64,000 nt of DNA from Immundisolibacter cernigliae (GTDB lineage Bacteria; Pseudomonadota; Gammaproteobacteria; Immundisolibacterales; Immundisolibacteraceae), in assembly GCF_001697225.1 (NCBI RefSeq), contig NZ_CP014671.1, positions 2,666,001-2,730,000 on the forward strand. The letters run 5' to 3'. The translations under genes and the position numbers were made by a program. Below are positions 57,849-64,000 of this stretch, in pieces; position 1 is the stretch's first letter; the number at the start of each line of letters is the position of its first letter. The notes below the pieces were generated by a model. That model ran no database searches. It was not told the DNA's origin and worked only from the letters and a program-made list of their open reading frames with translations.

Positions 57849-58693
57849 TGGCGCACGTCGTCGTCATCGGCCTTGGCCTGATCGGCGGCTCGCTGGCGCG
57901 GGATCTGCGCCGCTGCGGGCATCGGGTGACGGCCTGTGGCCGGGATGCCGCGCGCCTGGCGCCGGCCGTCGGGCTTGGCATCGTCGATGCCGTGGAAGCT
58001 GACTGGCAGGCTGCCGTGGCGAGCGCCGACATCGTCGTGCTTGGCGTGCCGGTCGGACGTACGCGCGAGGTCTATGCCCGCATCGGGCCGCACCTGAGCA
58101 CGCAAGCGGTGGTCACCGACGTCGGCAGCACCAAGTCTTCGGTGGTGCGTGAGCTGAAGGCGGCGTCCGGCCGCCTGCCGGCGCATTTCGTGCCCGGTCA
58201 TCCGATTGCCGGCACCGAGCACAGTGGCTTTGCCGCCAGCCTGGAGGGGATGTTTGCCGGGCGCACGGTGGTGCTGACGCCGACTGGCGATACGGATCCC
58301 GCCGCCACCGCGCGTGTGACCGCCCTGTGGCAGGAGGTCGGCGCCCGGGTGCTGACCCTGACGCCCGAGCAGCACGATGCCGCGCTGGCGCTGACCAGCC
58401 ACTTGCCGCAGATGCTGGCCTACACGCTGATGGAGCAGTTTGCAGAAACGCCCGGCGCGCTGGCGCCGCTGGTCGGCAGCGGCTTTCGCAGCATGACGCG
58501 CCTGGCCGGCAGCGATCCGGTGATGTGGCGGGACGTGGCGCTGGCCAACCAGGCGCAGCTGAGCCTGGCCCTGCGCCGCTACATGGAGCGTCTGGGCGAG
58601 CTGGCGGCGGCGGTCGATGCCGGCGACGCGGCGCGGCTCGAGAAGCTGTTCGCGGCGGCCCAGGCCGCCTACCGACAATTGCCACCCGCCTGA
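57848..58693 (+). CDS. tyrA: prephenate/arogenate dehydrogenase
   Basis: The 281-residue NAD(P)-dependent enzyme starts with the nucleotide loop VIGLGLIGGSLARDL. Family marks VVTDVGSTKSSV, HFVPGHPIAGTEHSG and SHLPQMLAYTL follow. It makes hydroxyphenylpyruvate or tyrosine from prephenate or arogenate. It shares one base with hisC (TGATG) and lies nine bases before aroA, here as a separate gene rather than the tyrA-aroA fusion seen in some pseudomonads. Confidence 0.94.
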   Translation: MAHVVVIGLGLIGGSLARDLRRCGHRVTACGRDAARLAPAVGLGIVDAVEADWQAAVASADIVVLGVPVGRTREVYARIGPHLSTQAVVTDVGSTKSSVVRELKAASGRLPAHFVPGHPIAGTEHSGFAASLEGMFAGRTVVLTPTGDTDPAATARVTALWQEVGARVLTLTPEQHDAALALTSHLPQMLAYTLMEQFAETPGALAPLVGSGFRSMTRLAGSDPVMWRDVALANQAQLSLALRRYMERLGELAAAVDAGDAARLEKLFAAAQAAYRQLPPA

Positions 58694-58702
58694 GGTTTCA
58701 GC

Positions 58703-60004
58703 GTGGACTTTCATGTTTCACCGGGAGGACGGATCGCCGGCCGCTGCCGCGTGCCGGGCGACAAGTCGATCTCGCATCGGGCCGTGATGCTGGCCGCGCT
58801 GGCCGAGGGCGAGAGCCGCTTCACGGGCTTTCTGGCCGGCGCCGACACGCTGGCCACGGCGGCGGCGTTTCGCGCCATGGGCGTACGCATCGACGGAGCG
58901 CATGACGGCCAAGTCACGGTGCAGGGCGTTGGCCTGCACGGCCTGCGGGCGCCGTCAGGACCGCTCGACATGGGCAATGCCGGCACCGGCATGCGCCTGC
59001 TGGCGGGCCTGCTGGCCGGGCAGCGTTTCGGCGTGACGCTGATCGGCGACGAATCCCTGTCGCGCCGGCCGATGCGCCGCGTCATCGCGCCGCTGCGTCA
59101 AATGGGTGCCGACATAGGTGCCGCCGAGGGCGACACGCCGCCGCTGGTGTTGCGGCCGGTGGCGCAGCTGCGCGGCATCGATTACGCGTTGCCGATGGCC
59201 AGCGCACAGGTCAAATCCTGCCTGCTGCTGGCCGGCCTGTATGCGCAGGGACGCACCTGCGTGACCGAGCCCGCGCCGACCCGGGACCATACCGAGCGCA
59301 TGTTGGCCGCTTTCGGCCGGCCGCTGCAGCGGGACGGCGCGCGGGTCTGCATCGATGGCGGCGACACGCCGCTGCGGGCCACCTCGTTCGCCATACCGGG
59401 CGACATCTCCTCGGCCGCGTTTCCGCTGGTGGCGGCGCTGATCGCCGGGCAGGGCGAGCTGCTGATCGAAAACGTCGGCATCAACCCGACCCGCACCGGC
59501 ATCCTGGACATCCTGCGCGCCATGGGCGGCGACATCGACTTGCTGAATTTGCGCGAGGCCGGCACCGAGCCGGTGGCCGACATCCGCGTGCGGGCCAGCC
59601 GTCTGCGCGGCATTGCCGTGCCGACCGAGTGGGTGCCGCTGGCCATCGACGAGTTCCCGGCCATCGCCGTGGCTGCCGCCTGCGCGCAGGGCGAAACGCT
59701 GATCACGGGCGCGGAGGAACTGCGGGTCAAGGAAAGCGACCGCATCGCCGCCATCGCCAATGGACTCACGGCGCTCGGCATTGCGGTCGAGGCGCTGCCG
59801 GACGGCCTGCGCATCCAGGGCGGCCAATTTCATGGCGGCGTGGTCGAAAGCCACGGCGATCACCGCATCGCGATGGCCTTCAGCCTGGCCGCGCTGCGCG
59901 CCGAAGCGCCGGTGCAGATTCGTGACTGCGTGAACGTCGGAACGTCGTTTCCGGGCTACGTCGAACTCATGCGCGGCCTCGGCCTGGCCATCGAGGCAGC
60001 GTGA
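58703..60004 (+). CDS. aroA: 3-phosphoshikimate 1-carboxyvinyltransferase (EPSP synthase)
   Basis: The 433-residue shikimate-pathway enzyme has GDKSISHRAVMLAALAEG at the N-terminus, the PEP-site LDMGNAGTGMRLLAGLL, MASAQVKSCLLLAGL, and the C-terminal RVKESDRIAAIANGL and DHRIAMAFSLAAL. The glyphosate-site segment reads GNAGTGMR (Ala after Asn), as in class II (CP4-like) enzymes rather than E. coli. GTG at 58703 is the start. Its stop overlaps the cmk start (GTGA). Confidence 0.96.
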   Translation: MDFHVSPGGRIAGRCRVPGDKSISHRAVMLAALAEGESRFTGFLAGADTLATAAAFRAMGVRIDGAHDGQVTVQGVGLHGLRAPSGPLDMGNAGTGMRLLAGLLAGQRFGVTLIGDESLSRRPMRRVIAPLRQMGADIGAAEGDTPPLVLRPVAQLRGIDYALPMASAQVKSCLLLAGLYAQGRTCVTEPAPTRDHTERMLAAFGRPLQRDGARVCIDGGDTPLRATSFAIPGDISSAAFPLVAALIAGQGELLIENVGINPTRTGILDILRAMGGDIDLLNLREAGTEPVADIRVRASRLRGIAVPTEWVPLAIDEFPAIAVAAACAQGETLITGAEELRVKESDRIAAIANGLTALGIAVEALPDGLRIQGGQFHGGVVESHGDHRIAMAFSLAALRAEAPVQIRDCVNVGTSFPGYVELMRGLGLAIEAA

Positions 60005-60699
60005 GCGAGGCGCCGGTCGTCACCATCGACGGGCCGGGCGGCGCCGGCAAGGGCACGGTCAGCCTGATGGTCGCGCGCCGGCTCGGATGGCATTACCTGG
60101 ACAGCGGTGCCCTGTACCGGCTGGTGGCCGTGGCGGCAGCGCGGGATGGGCTCGACATCGACGACGGCGACGCGCTGGCACGCCGGGTCGGGCAGCTCAG
60201 AATCGAGTTTCACTTGCTGACTGACGCGCTTCAGGTGCAGCTGGATGGTGTCGACGTGACGGCCGCCATTCGGGAGGAGGCCTGTGCCAGGTCGGCTTCG
60301 CGCCTGGCGGTGCACGCCCGGCTGCGCTCGGTATTGCTGCCCTTGCAACGCGCGTTTGCCCGCCCGCCGGGCCTGGTGGCGGAAGGCCGCGACATGGGCA
60401 CCGTGGTGTTTCCGCAGGCGCCGCTGAAAGTATTTCTGACCGCCAGCGTCGAGCAGCGTGCCCGCCGGCGTTGGCTGCAGTTGAGCGCGGCCGGCGTCGA
60501 TGCTAGTCTTGACGCCATTTTGGATGAGTTGCGGCGGCGTGACGCGCAGGATGCCTCGCGTGCCACTGCCCCGCTGCGCCCGGCGGACGATGCGGTCCTT
60601 GTCGACAGCAGCGACCTGACGGCGGATGAAGTGTGTGCCCGGATCCTCGGGCACTGCCAGGAGCGCGGTCTGACGGTCGGCACCAACCCGGTCCCGTAA
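60001..60699 (+). CDS. cmk: cytidylate kinase
   Basis: The 232-residue nucleoside monophosphate kinase phosphorylates CMP and dCMP. P-loop GPGGAGKGTVS, LDSGALYRLVA, AEGRDMGTVVFP and RDAQDASRATAPL are all standard Cmk segments. It starts with GTG four bases inside the aroA end. A 106-base gap with a short TTTCG/CGAAA hairpin and an AT-rich TTTTTAATC stretch separates it from rpsA, which may hold an extra rpsA promoter. Confidence 0.96.
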   Translation: MSEAPVVTIDGPGGAGKGTVSLMVARRLGWHYLDSGALYRLVAVAAARDGLDIDDGDALARRVGQLRIEFHLLTDALQVQLDGVDVTAAIREEACARSASRLAVHARLRSVLLPLQRAFARPPGLVAEGRDMGTVVFPQAPLKVFLTASVEQRARRRWLQLSAAGVDASLDAILDELRRRDAQDASRATAPLRPADDAVLVDSSDLTADEVCARILGHCQERGLTVGTNPVP

Positions 60700-60805
60700 G
60701 GGTTCGGGCCAAGCCGGCGTTTCCGTTTCGCGGCGAAAGCCCCGCAGACTGCGAAATTTTTAATCAATGCGGATCACGGAAGCCGCCCACTGCTAGCCAC
60801 TACCC

Positions 60806-62482
60806 ATGACCGAATCGTTCGCCGCCCTGCTGGAAGAAAGCCTGTCCAACAGGAAATTGCAACCAGGCTCCATTGTCCGCGCCACCGTTGTTGATCTGGA
60901 CAACAACTTCGTCACCGTCAACGCTGGCCTGAAGTCCGAGGCGCTGATCCCGGTCCAGGAATTCCGCAACGAGCGCGGCGAGCTGGAGTGCGCCATCGGC
61001 GACGTGGTCGAGGTGGCCCTGAAGGCCATCGAGGACGGCTACGGCGAGACCGTGCTGTCGCGCGAGGAAGCGCGCCTGAACAAGCAGTGGATCGTGCTCG
61101 AGGACGCGTTCGAGAAGTCCGAGCCGATCACCGGCGTCATCACCGACAAGGTCAAGGGCGGTTTCACGGTCATGATCGGCGACGTGCGGGCCTTCCTGCC
61201 CGGCTCCCTGGTCGACATCCGTCCGGTGCGCGACGTGACGCACCTGGAAGGGCGCGAAATCGAGTTCAAGTGCATCAAGCTCGACCGCAAGCGCAACAAC
61301 GTCGTGGTGTCGCGCCGCGCGGTGCTGGAAGACAGCTACGTCGAGGAGCGCCGCACCCTGATCGAGAGCCTGGAAGAAGGCCAGATCAAGCACGGCATCG
61401 TCAAGAACCTGACCGACTACGGCGCGTTCGTGGACCTGGGCGGCATCGATGGCCTGCTGCACGTGACCGACATGGCCTGGAAGCGTGTGCGTCACCCGAG
61501 CGAAGTGGTCAAGGTCGGCGACGAGCTGGAAGTCAAGATTCTGAAGTTCGACCGCGAGCGCGTGCGCGTGTCCCTGGGCCTGAAGCAGCTGCAGGAAGAC
61601 CCGTGGGTCAATATCGCGCGCCGTTATCCGGTCGGCTCGCGGCTGGTCGGCACGGTCACCAATGTCACCGACTACGGCTGCTTCGTGGAGATCGAGGATG
61701 GCGTCGAGGGCCTGGTGCACATGTCCGAGATGGACTGGACCAACCGCAACGTGCAGCCGGCCAAGGTGGTGCAGCCGGGCGATCAGGTCGAGGTCATGAT
61801 CCTGGATGTCGACGGCGAGCGCCGGCGCATTTCGCTGGGCATGAAGCAGTGCCGCATGAACCCCTGGGAAGAATTTGCCGCCCTGCACCGCAAGGGTGAC
61901 AAGGTCAGCGGGCGCATCAAGTCGATCACCGACTTTGGCGTGTTCGTGGAGCTGGACGGCGGCATCGACGGCCTGGTCCACCTGACCGACATTTCCTGGG
62001 ACAAGCCCGGCGAGGAAGCCATCCGCGACCTCAAGAAGGGTGACCTGGTCAACGCCGTGGTCATGCTGGTCGACCCCGAGCGCGAGCGCATCTCGCTGGG
62101 CATGAAGCAGGTCGAGGGCGATGCCTGGACCGACTACGTGGAACAGAACCCGCGCGGCACCCGCGTCACCGCCAAGGTGACCCAGGTCGAGCCGAAGCTG
62201 GTCCTGCTGGAGCTGGCGCCTGGCATCGAAGGCAGCATGAAGGGCTCCGATGCGTCGCAGGACAAGACCAAGGACGCCACCGAGGTGCTCAAGGTCGGCG
62301 ATGAGGTCGAGGCCATGATCATCGCCATCGACAGCAAGACGCGCAGCATCCAGCTGTCCGTCCGGGCGCAGGAGCTCAAGGAAGAAGCCGCGGCGGTGGA
62401 GGATTACCGTTCCACCAACGTCACCGGCACCACCAGCCTGGGCGATCTGCTCAAGGAACACCTGGGCGATCGGGGCAACTGA
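60806..62482 (+). CDS. rpsA: 30S ribosomal protein S1
   Basis: The 558-residue protein contains six S1 OB-fold repeats (about 21-90, 105-170, 190-260, 277-347, 364-434, 450-520). The third to fifth have the clear GxVxxITDxGxFVEL pattern (for example [12 protein letters not shown]). It binds mRNA on the 30S subunit and starts translation on leaders with weak ribosome sites. Order after cmk is the usual one. The expected ihfB gene is not found downstream; lapA follows a terminator. Confidence 0.97.
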   Translation: MTESFAALLEESLSNRKLQPGSIVRATVVDLDNNFVTVNAGLKSEALIPVQEFRNERGELECAIGDVVEVALKAIEDGYGETVLSREEARLNKQWIVLEDAFEKSEPITGVITDKVKGGFTVMIGDVRAFLPGSLVDIRPVRDVTHLEGREIEFKCIKLDRKRNNVVVSRRAVLEDSYVEERRTLIESLEEGQIKHGIVKNLTDYGAFVDLGGIDGLLHVTDMAWKRVRHPSEVVKVGDELEVKILKFDRERVRVSLGLKQLQEDPWVNIARRYPVGSRLVGTVTNVTDYGCFVEIEDGVEGLVHMSEMDWTNRNVQPAKVVQPGDQVEVMILDVDGERRRISLGMKQCRMNPWEEFAALHRKGDKVSGRIKSITDFGVFVELDGGIDGLVHLTDISWDKPGEEAIRDLKKGDLVNAVVMLVDPERERISLGMKQVEGDAWTDYVEQNPRGTRVTAKVTQVEPKLVLLELAPGIEGSMKGSDASQDKTKDATEVLKVGDEVEAMIIAIDSKTRSIQLSVRAQELKEEAAAVEDYRSTNVTGTTSLGDLLKEHLGDRGN

Positions 62483-62589
62483 GCAGGCCGAACCGCGCCA
62501 GTGGCGGCCCGCTGCCGCCGGTGCGATCGAATTCTCGGGCCGGCATGGGCGATGCGCAGACCCGGCGGTGCCGGTGCGGATTCACACGA

Positions 62590-62618
62590 ACGGCGTGGCT
62601 GCGGCCATGCCGTTTTTT
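62590..62618 (+). terminator. intrinsic terminator between rpsA and lapA
   Basis: Stem ACGGCGTGGC with GCCATGCCGT (one G-U pair), loop TGCG, followed by TTTTTT, G and TTTT. It ends the rpsA transcript. The GGAGG of lapA begins only seven bases after the T-run and the ATG is at 62637. Confidence 0.9.
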
Positions 62619-62636
62619 GTTTTCGGAGGTGGCCTG

Positions 62637-62930
62637 ATGCGCACATTGCGACTACTGACCCTGCTCATGGTGTCGGTATTGGCCGGACTTTTCGCCAGCG
62701 TCAACACCCAGCCGGTGAGCGTCAATTACCTCGTCGGCAGCGGCGAACTGCGCCTCGCCTATCTGCTGCTCGGCGTGGTCGGCATGGGCATGGCGATTGG
62801 CTGGCTGGCGGCGCTGCCGCGGCGCTGGCAGCATGGCCGCGAACTGCGCCGGCTGCGCGCGCAGCAACGGCGCCTGGAAGCGGAGCTGGTGGCCCTGGCC
62901 CCATCCGCCCCGGCGCCGCCGCAGCCGTGA
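62637..62930 (+). CDS. lapA: LapA-like DUF1049 membrane protein
   Basis: The 97-residue protein has two N-terminal hydrophobic helices (about 5-23 and 40-62) and a basic coiled-coil tail rich in Arg, Leu and Gln ([17 protein letters not shown]), followed by a short Ala/Pro end. This matches LapA (YciS), which works with LapB in control of LpxC and LPS amount. GGAGG at 62625-62629 precedes the ATG. LapB, its usual neighbour, is absent; pyrF follows. Confidence 0.83.
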   Translation: MRTLRLLTLLMVSVLAGLFASVNTQPVSVNYLVGSGELRLAYLLLGVVGMGMAIGWLAALPRRWQHGRELRRLRAQQRRLEAELVALAPSAPAPPQP

Positions 62931-62958
62931 TCTGATGATTTGGGACGAGCTTGCCTCG

Positions 62959-63669
62959 ATGATCCATCCCGCGCCTACACCCCGCATCGTGGTTGCCGTC
63001 GACCGGCCCGATCTTGGCCAGGCGGTGGCGCTGGCGGACCGACTGGACCCCACGCTGTGCCGGCTCAAGGTCGGCATGGAGCTGTTCACGGCGGCCGGAC
63101 CGGCCGCTGTGGAGGCTTTGCAAAAGCGCGGCTTCGAGGTGTTCCTGGATCTGAAGTTCCACGACATTCCCAACACCGTGGCCGGTGCCTGCCGCAGCGC
63201 GGCGGCGCTGGGCGTGTGGATGATCAACGTCCATGCCGGCGGTGGCCCGCGCATGCTGGCAGCGGCGGCCGAGGCGGTCGGCGCGGCCAGCCATCGCCCG
63301 TTGCTGGTGGGCGTCACGGTACTGACCAGTCTTGATCAGGCCGAGCTGGCAGCCGTCGGCGTGGCAGCCAGTCCGGCTGAACAGGTGCTGCGTCTGGCCC
63401 GCTGCTGCGCCGATGCCGGTCTGGACGGCGTGGTCTGCTCGCCGCTCGAAATCGCCCCGCTGCGGGCGGCGCTGGGGTCGGATTTCAAGCTGGTCACTCC
63501 CGGCATCCGCGGGCCGGGTGATGCCGTCGACGATCAGCGGCGCACCCTGGCGCCGGCCGCAGCCCTGGCAGCCGGCGCGGACTATCTGGTCATTGGCCGG
63601 CCGATAACCGGGGCAGCGGATCCTCTGGCGGCCTTGCAGGCCATCACTGCCAGCCTCGACGGCGCCTGA
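62959..63669 (+). CDS. pyrF: orotidine 5'-phosphate decarboxylase
   Basis: The 236-residue TIM barrel makes UMP in de novo pyrimidine synthesis. It has IVVAVDRPD (first strand), [10 protein letters not shown], the catalytic [13 protein letters not shown] (Lys-Asp-Lys-type tetrad), VTPGIR and [13 protein letters not shown] at 62935 (eight codons earlier) is an alternative start. It follows lapA after a short gap on the same strand and precedes hldE by three bases, an LPS and nucleotide run common in gammaproteobacteria. Confidence 0.95.
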   Translation: MIHPAPTPRIVVAVDRPDLGQAVALADRLDPTLCRLKVGMELFTAAGPAAVEALQKRGFEVFLDLKFHDIPNTVAGACRSAAALGVWMINVHAGGGPRMLAAAAEAVGAASHRPLLVGVTVLTSLDQAELAAVGVAASPAEQVLRLARCCADAGLDGVVCSPLEIAPLRAALGSDFKLVTPGIRGPGDAVDDQRRTLAPAAALAAGADYLVIGRPITGAADPLAALQAITASLDGA

Positions 63670-63672
63670 ACG

Positions 63673-64000
63673 GTGCTCAGCGCCCTGTTGCCGGCTCATC
63701 TGGCGCGTCTGGCCGGCGTGCGCGTGCTGGTGGTCGGCGACGCCATGCTGGACCGCTACTGGTTCGGGGCGGTCGAGCGCATCTCGCCGGAAGCGCCTGT
63801 TCCCGTGGTGGCCGTGGGTGGCAGCGAGGAGCGCCTGGGCGGCGCCGCCAACGTGGCGCGCAACGTGGTGGCGCTGGGTGGTCAGGCGCGTCTGCTGGCG
63901 ATTACCGGTCAGGACGAGGCGGCAGCGCGCATCGACAGCCTGCTGGCGGACAGCACCATCGACGCCCGCCTGCTGCGCGATCCGGCGCTGCCGACCACGC
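63673..64000 (+). CDS. hldE: bifunctional heptose-7-phosphate kinase / heptose-1-phosphate adenylyltransferase, N-terminal part
   Basis: The first 109 codons of a PfkB/ribokinase-type domain are visible: [26 protein letters not shown] and [13 protein letters not shown], the marks of HldE (RfaE1). It phosphorylates D-glycero-D-manno-heptose-7-P for ADP-heptose and LPS core synthesis. The GTG at 63673 lies three bases after pyrF. The frame is open to the window edge, so whether the second (cytidylyltransferase-like) domain is fused cannot be seen. Confidence 0.9.
   Translation, partial: MLSALLPAHLARLAGVRVLVVGDAMLDRYWFGAVERISPEAPVPVVAVGGSEERLGGAANVARNVVALGGQARLLAITGQDEAAARIDSLLADSTIDARLLRDPALPTT

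Overview
The window is a GC-rich (hand-counted 60-base lines mostly 65-78% G+C), densely coded bacterial chromosome segment with about 54 protein genes and no rRNA, tRNA or CRISPR array that I can see. The gene content points to a gammaproteobacterium: pilB-pilC-pilD-coaE-zapD-yacG, gyrA-serC-...-pheA-hisC-tyrA-aroA-cmk-rpsA, waaA (Kdo transferase), hldE, lapA and an NsrR/Hcp nitric-oxide module are all in orders typical of that class. An aromatic ring-hydroxylating dioxygenase with a NahE-type hydratase-aldolase suggests an aromatic or PAH degrader (an Immundisolibacter-like organism would fit, but that is a guess).

Layout. 1-7.9 kb: end of an unknown gene, a PQQ-dehydrogenase-like cytochrome c, a PagL-type lipid A deacylase, a thioesterase/OsmC pair, then DUF1840-pgm-xfp (phosphoglucomutase and phosphoketolase). 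8-13.7 kb: typA-dtd, moeA on the other strand, then an arylamine N-acetyltransferase overlapping mtnA. 13.7-16 kb: a glycosyltransferase-methyltransferase fusion gene enclosed by palindromic repeats. 16-22.5 kb: thiC, a Pcm-like methyltransferase, a rhodanese, tolC, waaA and an LPS-kinase-like gene. 22.5-27.9 kb (minus strand): pilBCD-coaE-zapD-yacG. 28-33.5 kb: a secreted bicupin and an RND efflux adaptor/pump pair. 33.4-38 kb: a BigR-like ArsR repressor divergent from a persulfide dioxygenase, two YeeE/YedE halves and a cyanide-insensitive-type bd oxidase, which looks like one reduced-sulfur stress and respiration module. 38-41.1 kb: hydratase-aldolase and dioxygenase alpha/beta, closed by a strong terminator. 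41.2-46.1 kb: hcp and nsrR, divergent around a good NsrR operator, then a CBS protein and pncA-pncB. 46.2-48.1 kb: a lower-GC patch with a MauG/CcpA-type peroxidase, an IS5-family remnant and an inverted pair of hairpin repeats. 48.1-50.3 kb: a second N-acetyltransferase and fumC. 50.6-64 kb: gyrA, serC, serA, pheA, hisC, tyrA, aroA, cmk, rpsA, lapA, pyrF and the start of hldE, many joined by ATGA/GTGA/TGATG overlaps.

Functional themes are envelope and LPS biology (PagL, WaaA, LPS kinase, LapA, HldE, the GT-MT fusion, TolC/RND), reactive sulfur and nitrogen defence (BigR-Blh-YeeE-CioAB, NsrR-Hcp, rhodanese), and serine/aromatic amino acid synthesis. Non-coding structure is dominated by several families of short GTAG-headed palindromes (REP/BIME-like) whose stems co-vary between copies. 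Nothing here is clearly a wholly new system. The strongest leads are the dioxygenase/hydratase-aldolase cassette without its electron-transfer partners, the sulfur-stress/CioAB module, and the repeat-bounded GT-MT fusion.
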